Source of the DNA: an uncultured Flavobacteriales bacterium
GTDB lineage: Bacteria > Bacteroidota > Bacteroidia > Flavobacteriales_D > Sanyastnellaceae
NCBI GenBank assembly: GCA_938003665.1
Contig: CALKYI010000363.1
Location: 1-20,246 of the forward strand
Direction: 5' to 3'
DNA: 20,246 nucleotides
Shown: piece after piece, positions 7,072 to 14,267 of the stretch
Position numbering within the stretch: position 1 is the first letter of the stretch
Layout: each line of letters begins with the position of its first letter
Translations under genes and position numbers: made by a program
Notes under the pieces: generated by a model
The model's input: only the letters and a program-made list of their open reading frames with translations
Database searches by the model: none
Told to the model about the DNA's origin: nothing

Positions 7072-8084
7072 TGAGAAAGTTGCGTCTTTTGTTATTCTGG
7101 TGGGCTGCTTTGTTCGTTCTCACTCGCTGCGGCACGGAGCCGCCGGTCAGTTCCGAGCGGAATATGGTCACGCGCGAAGACTTGTTGGCCTTCAACCAAG
7201 AAAAAGCCGAACAAGAGCGGATGTTCATTGATTCCCTTGTGGCTTCCATGCACAGTGCTGCTATGCCGCATTATGTGGAGACGGCCACGGGTTTGCGAGT
7301 TTGGTCTTCTGACCGGCTCGAACAACTTGGAGCACCACTCGTCCTCGGCGATACCGTTCAGTGGATAGGGGAGTTGATGTTGACGGATTCCACGGTCTTG
7401 TCCACATGGACGGAGGAAGAACCGTTGCGCTTTCTTTGGAACCGGAGCGACTGGCCAGCTGGTTTTCACGAACTGGCCGCCTTGTTGGCAGATGGTCAGC
7501 GCGCTGCGTGCCTGGTTCCGTCTCATATGGCTTGGGGTCTGACCGGATATCCGCCGCTGGTTCCTCAGGAAGCGGTGCTCTTGCTGAACATTCGGCAACA
7601 AAGGCCAGGCTCAGGTCAAGATGGATTGGAGGTCTGTTATACCTATCGCCACGTGTGGAATGCCCTTTTGGATGGCATGGAAGAAGGGGTCTGGCCAGGT
7701 GATGCGGATTGGATTCAGTCACCGGGATTGGCCGCTTCACCGTGCATGGCCTGGTACGAAACAGACGACGGTTTTGAATTTGATGAACCTGCCAAGCATG
7801 TCAGCGTGGAAATGCGTACGTTTCGCTTGACCATCACCACGGATGTGCCTGAGAATTTGGGTGCTTCGTCTTGGGATTTTGACCCTTCGGATGGCGGCCA
7901 ATTGCTTCCCGTACTGGCGGACTTACAGCGGCTGTATCCGTTGAAGCGCAAATGGGCGTGCTGGTGCCCTGCGGACGTTGTAATGGACGAGCCAGGCATG
8001 CGCGCCCTCGGTGTTACAAAATCCGATGTATTGGGTTTTCAATGGGAATTCCAGGCAGTGGAGGTCCCGCTCAGTGTCCAATAA
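7068..8084 (+). CDS. FKBP-type peptidyl-prolyl isomerase-like lipoprotein (GldI-like context), two FKBP-like units
   Basis: A 338-aa protein with an N-terminal hydrophobic segment (LRLLLFWWAALFVLTRC) and a Cys at 21 that may be lipidated, although Arg at -1 is unusual for a lipobox. Residues 70-178 resemble FKBP: LGDTVQWIGELMLTDSTVLSTW, then GFHELAALLADGQRAACLVPSHMAWGLTGYP and a final LLLNIRQQ, corresponding to FKBP 'G-W-x-x-A-L ... IPS-x-LAYG ... L-x-F-x-V-E-L'. Residues 240-334 look like a second, weaker unit (FRLTITTD, GGQLLPVLADLQ, CPADVV, FQWEFQAVEV). Catalytic activity is doubtful, since several active-site aromatics are replaced. It is coupled to nrnA by ATGA. GldI, needed for gliding and type 9 secretion, has this neighbourhood in Flavobacterium, but orthology is not shown. 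Its end overlaps the opposite-strand methylase by 14 nt. Confidence 0.7.
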   Translation: MMRKLRLLLFWWAALFVLTRCGTEPPVSSERNMVTREDLLAFNQEKAEQERMFIDSLVASMHSAAMPHYVETATGLRVWSSDRLEQLGAPLVLGDTVQWIGELMLTDSTVLSTWTEEEPLRFLWNRSDWPAGFHELAALLADGQRAACLVPSHMAWGLTGYPPLVPQEAVLLLNIRQQRPGSGQDGLEVCYTYRHVWNALLDGMEEGVWPGDADWIQSPGLAASPCMAWYETDDGFEFDEPAKHVSVEMRTFRLTITTDVPENLGASSWDFDPSDGGQLLPVLADLQRLYPLKRKWACWCPADVVMDEPGMRALGVTKSDVLGFQWEFQAVEVPLSVQ

Positions 8085-8775
8085 GGAAGAGGCACGGGCG
8101 CTTGTCCAGTTCCGGTGCCTTGCGGTGTTTCCAGTCAGATATAGCGAATGAACCAATCCATTCGGTTTCGAGCGTAATATCGACCGCTACACAAAGCTGC
8201 TGATCTCCAGGCAGGTTTTTCAGGCACTCCTTGAAGGCTTGGTCGTTGCGGTACGGTGGTTCCATAAAGACCTGTGTTTCTTTTCTGCGCGACAGCCCTT
8301 CTTTCATTTCCTTCCAAATGCGTTCTCGCCGTTGTTGGTCGCGAGGCAGGTAGCCTTTGAACGCAAACTGTTGGCCGTTCATGCCCGATGCCATAAGGGC
8401 AAGCAAAATGCTGCTGGGGCCGATGTGCGGTTGCACGCGCCATCCAGCGTTGTGGGCCATGCGCACCGCGGCTGCGCCAGGATCGGCAACGGCCGGTGCA
8501 CCAGCGTCGGAAATCAACGCGATGTCTTCATCGCTTTTGAACCACTGCAACAAGTCGACGAGATCCTCGGGCGTCGAGTGCTCATTCAACGGAAAGCTCA
8601 ATTTCCGCTGGGGGTTTTCGTCGGGAAACGCGTCTTTGAGCAGCCGACGTGCGAATCGGTCGCTTTCGACAATCATGCGGCCGCACGATCGCAAGGCATG
8701 TAAGGCACTTGCAGGCAGGTGTTCGAGCGGGCTTCGCGAACCCAGGGTGTTGGGTATGAGGTGGAGCGTTGGCAT
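8071..8775 (-). CDS. SAM-dependent methyltransferase, RsmI-like tetrapyrrole-methylase fold
   Basis: A 234-aa protein of the TP-methylase superfamily. LHLIPNTLGS (4-13) matches the start 'LyliaTPIGn' of RsmI; MIVESDRFARRLLK matches the 'E-D-T-R' region; ISDAGAPAVADPGAAAVRMAHNAG matches 'SDAGTPgISDPG'; and GPSSILLALMASGMNGQQFAFKGYLP matches 'GpSA..aAl..SGl....F.F.GFLP'. RsmI methylates the 2'-O of C1402 in 16S rRNA. This shorter version, without the C-terminal domain, is common in Bacteroidota, where it is usually annotated only as a SAM-dependent methyltransferase. The exact target is therefore inferred. Starts 6 nt after the phosphatase stop, third in the dnaA operon; convergent overlap with the FKBP-like gene. 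Confidence 0.82.
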   Translation of the reverse strand: MPTLHLIPNTLGSRSPLEHLPASALHALRSCGRMIVESDRFARRLLKDAFPDENPQRKLSFPLNEHSTPEDLVDLLQWFKSDEDIALISDAGAPAVADPGAAAVRMAHNAGWRVQPHIGPSSILLALMASGMNGQQFAFKGYLPRDQQRRERIWKEMKEGLSRRKETQVFMEPPYRNDQAFKECLKNLPGDQQLCVAVDITLETEWIGSFAISDWKHRKAPELDKRPCLFLIGH

Positions 8776-8781
8776 GTGTAT

Positions 8782-9219
8782 CTATGCTTGGGACCACTCT
8801 TGGACCCACTGTTCAGCCGCTTCATCGATCATGGCATAGACCTGCTCAAAGCCACGGTCACCACCATAATATGGGTCAGGGACATCGTGACCAGAAACGA
8901 ATCGTTTGACGCTTGCCGTTCCTGTTCCCAAGCGGTTGACATCGTTCAAATTTTGTGAGTCCATGACCAGGATGTGGTCGAACATGAAGAGATCTTCAGT
9001 GACGAGTGCGCGGGAACGTTGGTCTGTGATGTCGTGTCCGTGTGAACGCATGACGTCGATGCTGCGTACATCTGCATGTTCGCCTTGGTGCCAGCCAGAA
9101 GTTCCAGCGGAGTCCACGTAGAGCTCCAAACCGAGCAGATGGGCGTGGTGTTTCAGCAGGCCTTCACCTATGGGTGAACGGCAGATGTTGCCAAGGCAAA
9201 CGACGAGGACGCGCTTCAT
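8782..9219 (-). CDS. Low-molecular-weight protein-tyrosine phosphatase
   Basis: A 145-aa cytoplasmic phosphatase of the usual LMW-PTP length. The P-loop VCLGNICRSP starts near the N-terminus with nucleophile Cys8 and Arg14 (C-x5-R). YVDSAGTSGWHQGEHADVRS follows in the normal place, and the general-acid Asp is in VPDPYYGG near residue 117. The family removes phosphate from Tyr-P proteins or, in some bacteria, Arg-P or small phosphoesters; the substrate is unknown. It lies 20 nt after dnaA and 6 nt before the methylase, an arrangement that recurs in Bacteroidota (from general knowledge). Confidence 0.93.
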   Translation of the reverse strand: MKRVLVVCLGNICRSPIGEGLLKHHAHLLGLELYVDSAGTSGWHQGEHADVRSIDVMRSHGHDITDQRSRALVTEDLFMFDHILVMDSQNLNDVNRLGTGTASVKRFVSGHDVPDPYYGGDRGFEQVYAMIDEAAEQWVQEWSQA

Positions 9220-9239
9220 GGACGCTGAGCAGCGTGTGC

Positions 9240-10682
9240 TTAGTGGATGGCCAGCTTCTTCTCGAGGTCCTCGAGGTACTTGCGGAAATGCTTATCGGTT
9301 TCCTGCAAGTTGTTCACTGTGCGGCATGCGTGGAGTACGGTAGCGTGGTCCTTGCCGCCGCAGTGCAGTCCAATGTTCGCCAACGAGCTCTTCGTCATCT
9401 TCTTTGAGAAGTACATGGCGATTTGACGCGCCTGCACAATCTCGCGCTTGCGCGTTTTACTCTTGAGCAGTTCGAGGGGCAGGTCGAAGTAATCACAAAC
9501 CACTTTTTGGATGTAGTCGATGCTGACCTCACGTGCGGTGTTCTTGACGAACTTGTCGATCATTTGCTTAGCGAGATCCAACGTAATGGCCTTCTTGTTG
9601 AGGCTGCTCTGCGCAATTAGGGAGATCAGTGCTCCTTCCAGTTCGCGTACGTTTGAAGTGATGCTGTAGGCCAAGTACTCAACCACCTCACGTGGCAGTT
9701 CAATGCCGTCGGCGTACATCATTTTCTCCAAGATGGCCATGCGGGTCTCCAACGAAGGAACCTGCAGATCGGCGCTCAATCCCCACTTGAAGCGGGAAAG
9801 GAGGCGCTGTTCCATGCCTTGCATCTCAACCGGTGGTTTATCGCTTGTCAAAACGATTTGCTTGCCCGTTTGGTGCAGGTGGTTGAAGATGTGGAAGAAG
9901 ACGTCTTGAGTCTTCTCTTTTCCGCTAAAGAATTGAACGTCATCTATAAGCAGCACGTCCACCATTTGGTAGAAGTGGCTGAAGTCATTGACTGAATTGT
10001 TGCGGACAGCGTCAATGAATTGATGGGTGAACTTTTCGGAGCTCACATACAATACCGTCAATTCGGGGTTGCGTTCTTTGATTTCCAACCCGATGGCGTG
10101 CGCAAGGTGCGTTTTACCCAATCCCGTGGATCCGTAAATCAGCAAAGGGTTGAAAGACGTGCCTCCTGGCTTGTTGGCTACCGCGAAGCCTGCAGATCGT
10201 GCAAGTCGATTGCATTCCCCTTCGATGAAATGACCGAAATTGTAGTTGGGATTCAGGTTGGAGTCGATGTTCAATTTGCGCAGACCCGGAATGACAAAAG
10301 GGTTCTTGATCGGTGTATCGTGGATGCCTGCAGACAGTGGGACAGCAGGGTTTTGTGTCGCTTGCCGATTGGCCATGGGCATCTTCACCGCATACGGGCT
10401 CGCTTGGCTGTTGCCTGTTGCTCCCGCATTCTCCATGATGATGCTGTATTCAAGACGCGCGTCCGGACCGAGTTCTTTGTGAATGGTCTTGCTCAAGAGC
10501 TGGATGTAATGCTCCTCTAACCACTCATAAAAGAACTGTGAGGGCACCTGAATCGTCAATACCTTGTTCTCCAGTTTGAGTGCTTTGATGGGGGCAAACC
10601 ACGTTTTGTACGCTTGGCTGCTGATGTTGTCTTTGATTACTTCGAGGCAGTTGTTCCAAATGGACAAGTGGTCTTGGCTCAT
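9240..10682 (-). CDS. dnaA: Chromosomal replication initiator DnaA
   Basis: A complete 480-aa DnaA. It binds DnaA boxes as an ATP-driven filament, opens the origin and loads the replicative helicase. Domain I is about 1-85 (IWNNCLEVIKDNISSQAYKTWFAPI), a short linker runs to about 125, and NPFVIPGLRKLNIDSNLNPNYNF opens the AAA+ domain. Walker A is GSTGLGKT (184-191), Walker B LLIDDVQF (244-251), and EQRLLSRFKWGL carries the box VII arginine. Domain IV ends with the DNA-binding signature GGKDHATVLHACRTV (442-456). The frame is open 26 codons further upstream, but MSQDHLSIWN at 10682 is the normal start. First gene of dnaA-phosphatase-methylase, about 8.4 kb from parA. Confidence 0.98.
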   Translation of the reverse strand: MSQDHLSIWNNCLEVIKDNISSQAYKTWFAPIKALKLENKVLTIQVPSQFFYEWLEEHYIQLLSKTIHKELGPDARLEYSIIMENAGATGNSQASPYAVKMPMANRQATQNPAVPLSAGIHDTPIKNPFVIPGLRKLNIDSNLNPNYNFGHFIEGECNRLARSAGFAVANKPGGTSFNPLLIYGSTGLGKTHLAHAIGLEIKERNPELTVLYVSSEKFTHQFIDAVRNNSVNDFSHFYQMVDVLLIDDVQFFSGKEKTQDVFFHIFNHLHQTGKQIVLTSDKPPVEMQGMEQRLLSRFKWGLSADLQVPSLETRMAILEKMMYADGIELPREVVEYLAYSITSNVRELEGALISLIAQSSLNKKAITLDLAKQMIDKFVKNTAREVSIDYIQKVVCDYFDLPLELLKSKTRKREIVQARQIAMYFSKKMTKSSLANIGLHCGGKDHATVLHACRTVNNLQETDKHFRKYLEDLEKKLAIH

Positions 10683-11011
10683 GGTGAAATGGGCTAGTTG
10701 GTCAGGTTGCAAAAAAAGTGAGTGGATGGTTGACTTTGGTGAAAATAACCGGTGCCTCAATCCGCATGCAAGATTCTGATAAACTCTCGGAAAAAAAAAT
10801 TCATTTGGGGTTGACTTTTCGGTTTTTTCGTTCGTTGACTGCCGCTATCTAAAACTTGTGTCAAATTAGTCGATGATAATATCGGTTTAGTAAAATATAT
10901 ATCACGTAAAACACGCTCAATGAGTGCTTTAGGTATGGATTGATATTTGTGAAGTCCCGTTAAAGTGGTATTTTCGTTCGCTCGGTATCCTTCCGGGTTT
11001 ATCCAAGAAAT
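10683..11011. other. 329-bp divergent intergenic region between dnaA and the thioesterase gene
   Basis: No gene is seen here. The stretch about 10850-10920 is AT-rich (for example AAAATATATATCA near 10890) beside poly-A/T runs at 10710-10716 and 10791-10799. Only one weak DnaA-box-like 9-mer is visible, TTATCCAAG at 10999-11007 (two mismatches to TTATCCACA), so there is no box cluster to call an origin. It must hold the promoters of both flanking genes; the one for the thioesterase is listed separately, and I could not place that of dnaA. Confidence 0.6.
10946..10976 (+). promoter_or_regulatory. Candidate promoter of the thioesterase gene
   Basis: TTTG (10946-10949) and TATTTTCG (10969-10976, one mismatch to TAnnTTTG) are 19 nt apart, the normal Bacteroidota -33/-7 geometry. 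The predicted transcript begins near 10983, leaving a leader of about 28 nt before the ATG at 11012. Confidence 0.4.
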
Positions 11012-11413
11012 ATGGTTCATAAGTACGAATTACGTGTCCGGTATTCCGACACCGACCAAATGCAACGACTGCATCACGCAGCGTATGTTGAGTACCTCGA
11101 AGTGGTGCGAATCGAGTGCCTCAGATCTATGGGGTTTTCATATGATGCGTTGGAGAAATCAGGTTACTTACTGCCGGTCAGTAAGTTGCAAGTAAAGTAC
11201 AAGCAAGGCGCTCGCTACGATGAAGTGCTTTCATTTGAAACCCGTGTCGAAGTGCTCAGTGAAATTCGCTTGGTGTTTCATAGTGCGGTCCAAGTTGAAG
11301 ATCGATTGATTGCAACCGCTGAGGTTGAGTTGGCTTCCATTGATGCAAATGGACATCGGCCACGCAGGATGCCTGAGCCATTGTTGCGTGCCCTTGAAGA
11401 GGCCTCAGTTTAA
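11012..11413 (+). CDS. Acyl-CoA thioesterase, YbgC/FadM-type hotdog fold
   Basis: A 133-aa single-domain 4-hydroxybenzoyl-CoA thioesterase-family protein. The N-terminal RVRYSDTDQMQRLHHAAYVEYLEVVRIE (9-36) is the family signature, with the catalytic Asp in the DTD triplet at 13-15 and a long central helix after it. YLLPVSKLQVKYKQGARYDE and ATAEVELASIDANGHRPRRMPE give the remaining hotdog strands. Known members hydrolyse acyl-CoA or act near the Tol-Pal and phospholipid systems; the substrate cannot be read here. Length is typical. It is alone and divergent from dnaA, and its stop overlaps the opposite-strand glycosyltransferase by 9 nt. Confidence 0.9.
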   Translation: MVHKYELRVRYSDTDQMQRLHHAAYVEYLEVVRIECLRSMGFSYDALEKSGYLLPVSKLQVKYKQGARYDEVLSFETRVEVLSEIRLVFHSAVQVEDRLIATAEVELASIDANGHRPRRMPEPLLRALEEASV

Positions 11414-12508
11414 TTGGAAACACCGTTGCAACTCGTCATATGCCTTTTGGGCAACGCGCGGCCAGTGGAATTGAGTTGCCGTGGCTTTGGCCAGCGTTCT
11501 TCCGCCATCGAAGTGCTGCAGCCAATGCTCCCATTTGGCCATCATATCGTGAGGATCCAGAAATAAAAATTCCTCCGGCACCCAACTGAGGTAGGCTTGA
11601 TCAGCCTTCAAAATGGGTATGACTCCGAAGGACATGGCTTCAGCTACGCTCACACCAAAATACTCTTGCACCGGCTGGTGTAGTATGAAGTCACTGGATT
11701 CAAGGAGTGCATGGTACGCTTCCTTAGTTGACGCATAGCCATCGTGGACGATGCGGTGTTGGTGTTGTTGCCGAATCGACTGAAGCACAGGCGGTGCCTC
11801 TTTGTATTGTTGTCCGCATAGGATGAGCCTGAAATCATGTCCGGCACTTTCCAAGGCGTTGAGGTGATTCAAAAAGTGGTCGGGGCCTTTGTCATATTCC
11901 CAGCGGTGGTTCCACAAAATGGTTGGAGGCTCGCCAATAGGTCGCCCAAGGTCAATGGCGATCGGCGCTTCAATTCCCACGGGCAAGACGCTTGATTTTT
12001 CGGTCAGTGAATTCATTGAATACCCATCCCTTAGATCTGGCATGCGTTTCGTGAAGCGGTCGGCAGCCTCAATGAACACGTCCCGGTGATAATCTGAGTT
12101 GAACCAAACCCAATCGGCGGCGGTGGCGGATTGGATGTTCATAAACTCATAGGTGTGATTGATGCCTCGCGCTTTTTCGGCATCTCGATCGCTCCACGGA
12201 AAGGTCAATTGGTTTTCATGGAAATACTGCACGACAGGGATGCGCTTCCAATCAACAGGCAGCAGGCCTTTTAAGCTCGCTACATCCAACATGTCGGTTG
12301 TCAAAATGAGATCGGGTCGGGAATCGACCGTTGCAGCTCGGTGCGCAAATTCGCCACCCGCTCCGTGCATCCGCCATTTCCAATGCCGGCCTGGCATGGT
12401 CCACAACTCAACAGCGACTCCATGGATGAGGGAGAGGTGGTGCTGCATGCCCTTCGCCCAATGTGCGTGGGATCCGGCATGGTAGGGATCTAGAAGGAGC
12501 ACGTTCAT
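11405..12508 (-). CDS. DUF3524/QTMAN-like glycosyltransferase (tRNA-queuosine mannosyltransferase family)
   Basis: A 367-aa GT-B enzyme. It opens MNVLLLDPYHAGSHAHWAKGM, matching the 'LL-x-E-P-x-x-GGSH-x-x-W' start of the DUF3524 N-terminal domain. VVQYFHENQLTFPWS (the HENQL motif), FMNIQSATAADWVWFNSDYHRD, and later ILWNHRWEYDKGPDHF are also typical. The C-terminal domain has QEYFGVSVAEAMSFGVIP, an E-x7-E motif of retaining glycosyltransferases. The animal homologue (GTDC1/QTMAN) adds mannose to queuosine in the anticodon of tRNA-Asp; a similar tRNA role here is inferred. The frame is open upstream to 12628, but the ATG at 12508 overlaps the previous stop as ATGA and begins the homology. Last gene of the nine-gene run. 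Confidence 0.85.
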   Translation of the reverse strand: MNVLLLDPYHAGSHAHWAKGMQHHLSLIHGVAVELWTMPGRHWKWRMHGAGGEFAHRAATVDSRPDLILTTDMLDVASLKGLLPVDWKRIPVVQYFHENQLTFPWSDRDAEKARGINHTYEFMNIQSATAADWVWFNSDYHRDVFIEAADRFTKRMPDLRDGYSMNSLTEKSSVLPVGIEAPIAIDLGRPIGEPPTILWNHRWEYDKGPDHFLNHLNALESAGHDFRLILCGQQYKEAPPVLQSIRQQHQHRIVHDGYASTKEAYHALLESSDFILHQPVQEYFGVSVAEAMSFGVIPILKADQAYLSWVPEEFLFLDPHDMMAKWEHWLQHFDGGRTLAKATATQFHWPRVAQKAYDELQRCFQLN

Positions 12509-13491
12509 TTGAACAACCAATCTAGCACCTTTTTCCATCCGGTGCTCGAAGCTGGGGCTTCTGTCGTAAGGACGGGCGAGCCGGCTTCGACCCAGGCGCT
12601 GTACCACAGGGCGCTCACCCGTGAGCATGCTGCCACCATTCGCCGCTCGACTTGGCCATCGAGCGCATCGTGGTAGGCCTCAGCAAATGCGGGGCTTCGC
12701 ATCAACTGGCGGGTTCTGCCGCGTTCCACGTAGGCATCAATGCGCTCACCATTAAAGGATGCACGCGTGGCCAGTTCGAATGAAAATACCGAGTCTAAGC
12801 AGGCGTGACTCTCCAAGACCGATTGCCAGATGATGGCGTCGGGCTCTTCAACCCACTGAACGGTTGAGCCTGTCGGGAACAGGTCGTATCCATCCATGAA
12901 GGCCTCTGGCAACTGGGTTTCCCACAGGGCATGGATGCCGGTTTGGTCCGTTTGCTTGCCATCGTAGTTCGCGGACGTGTGCAAGGGCACGTGAAGGTCA
13001 CTGATGTAATGAGCCAAATCCACGGCATGACGTAGGATGGCATCGTCGTCCTTCTGGTCAAAGGCAATGATTAACCTTCGGTAGGTCTTCACTGCATGCC
13101 AAGGTCCAATTCCATGCGTGAGTAGGCTATTCTCTGACCATTTGCTGGCGGCATCGCTATAGGGCATGGGAAACCATGCGTCAAGGGTGTCCGACGATGG
13201 ACTGTACCGATCGAGATCGATGTAGTGCCGAATTCCTTCGTCGACCACGGTGTGTTTGCGAAGGTCCGCGTCGTTTACGTGATCGTGCAACCACTGGCCA
13301 TGGGTTTTGAAAAAGCTGTGAAGAGGCGGGGGCAGGTGGTGAATGGCGGCGTCGACAATCTTGCGGTGCGCGGCAAATCCCCATGCAGATCCGGACGTTG
13401 CCGAGAACATGCCCGTGCAGAGCCACAAGAAACGAAGGGCTTTACTCAGCGCGAGCTGCAGCTGTCGATTCTTGTGCGGTCGTAGCTCCAT
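12505..13491 (-). CDS. Secreted zinc-dependent S1/P1 nuclease or phospholipase C-fold enzyme
   Basis: From ATG 13491 this is 328 aa: a signal peptide (NRQLQLALSKALRFLWLCTG, cleavage SGSA-W), then a mature protein beginning Trp37-Gly-Phe-Ala-Ala-His42. In P1 nuclease and B. cereus PLC the new N-terminal Trp is itself a zinc ligand, and this cleavage site would expose it. Remaining ligands follow the family spacing: Asp76 region, His89, HYISDLHVPLH (His161, Asp165, His171) and HALWE (His187, Glu191). It should be a trinuclear-zinc phosphodiesterase outside the cytoplasm; nuclease versus phospholipase cannot be decided. The chosen start overlaps the comB end by 50 nt; ATG 13521 is possible, whereas ATG 13410 would cut the signal peptide. 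Its stop overlaps the next ATG. Confidence 0.85.
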   Translation of the reverse strand: MELRPHKNRQLQLALSKALRFLWLCTGMFSATSGSAWGFAAHRKIVDAAIHHLPPPLHSFFKTHGQWLHDHVNDADLRKHTVVDEGIRHYIDLDRYSPSSDTLDAWFPMPYSDAASKWSENSLLTHGIGPWHAVKTYRRLIIAFDQKDDDAILRHAVDLAHYISDLHVPLHTSANYDGKQTDQTGIHALWETQLPEAFMDGYDLFPTGSTVQWVEEPDAIIWQSVLESHACLDSVFSFELATRASFNGERIDAYVERGRTRQLMRSPAFAEAYHDALDGQVERRMVAACSRVSALWYSAWVEAGSPVLTTEAPASSTGWKKVLDWLFK

Positions 13492-14215
13492 CAGTTTCGT
13501 CCAAACGAACCAAATATCCATCGCGCAAAATCGGAATGGTCGATAAGTTGTTGGGTGTCAAGCAATACTTCACGTCCTCGTTCAGGTTGAGTCTGCGCAA
13601 TCGTCTTCGGTGCGAGGAAGCGCGCAAAAACGCGAACATGTTATCCCGGGCCGATCGGTAGATGAATTTTGCCGCAATGGTGCTGTCTTCATCGGCTTTG
13701 AATCGACCGCTCTCGATGAGTTGGTCGGCGATAGCGCCCGCACAAATGGTGTCTTCGAGGTTGAACTTGTCTTTCCAGCCTGAAGCGAGAACCAACACAT
13801 TTTGATTCTGTTCTAGCAACCAATCACAAAGCGCATTGAGGTTATTGAGGGCACCAATGACAACGGTGTCTTTTTCGCTGGCGATGTCAATGGCCTTCGT
13901 TCCGTTGGTGGTGGTCAGTACAACGGATTTTCCCGCGAGCTCTTCCTTCCGCTCGATGTAGGCGATGGGACTGTTTCCCAAGTCAAATCCAGGTACAATT
14001 TCACCGTTGCGCTCTGCGGCTCCAATGTGGCCTTTCGCCTTCCATTCTTCAGCTGCGGTTACGGATGCAACGGGCTTGATGCGTTCAACGCCGTTCTCCA
14101 AGGCCGTGCAGATGGCCGATGTAGCGCGCAGCACGTCGATGACAACCACCAATTCAAAATTTTCGCGGTACAGCGGATAATCCGCAGGGGAAAAACAAAC
14201 TTCAACGTAATTCAA
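13442..14215 (-). CDS. 2-phosphosulfolactate phosphatase (ComB) family protein
   Basis: A ComB-family protein of about 257 aa (usual about 235-245). VEVCFSPADYPLY, then VVVIDVLRATSAICTALENGVERIKPV, GNSPIAYI, VVLTTTNGTKAID, LASGWKDKFNLEDTICAGAIAD and a C-terminal DVKYCLTPNNLSTIPIL are the family blocks. In methanogens ComB turns phosphosulfolactate into sulfolactate for coenzyme M; many bacteria without coenzyme M carry homologues of unknown role. There is no ATG near the homology start. A TTG at 14215 gives MNYVEVCFSP and avoids overlap with gcvT, whereas the only in-frame ATG (14332) would overlap gcvT by 65 nt. The C-terminus is Ala/Thr-rich. It lies 52 nt after gcvT. Confidence 0.82.
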   Translation of the reverse strand: MNYVEVCFSPADYPLYRENFELVVVIDVLRATSAICTALENGVERIKPVASVTAAEEWKAKGHIGAAERNGEIVPGFDLGNSPIAYIERKEELAGKSVVLTTTNGTKAIDIASEKDTVVIGALNNLNALCDWLLEQNQNVLVLASGWKDKFNLEDTICAGAIADQLIESGRFKADEDSTIAAKFIYRSARDNMFAFLRASSHRRRLRRLNLNEDVKYCLTPNNLSTIPILRDGYLVRLDETDGATTAQESTAAARAE

Positions 14216-14267
14216 AAGCCTTGGTTCAGGTGAGTGAAAACGTAAGATACGAATTTCGACGGAACGC

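Noticed and set aside
11405..11413. Whether the thioesterase/glycosyltransferase overlap hides a terminator
   Set aside because: The convergent ends overlap by 9 nt and no GC-rich hairpin with a T-run is seen around them; the same holds at 8071-8084.
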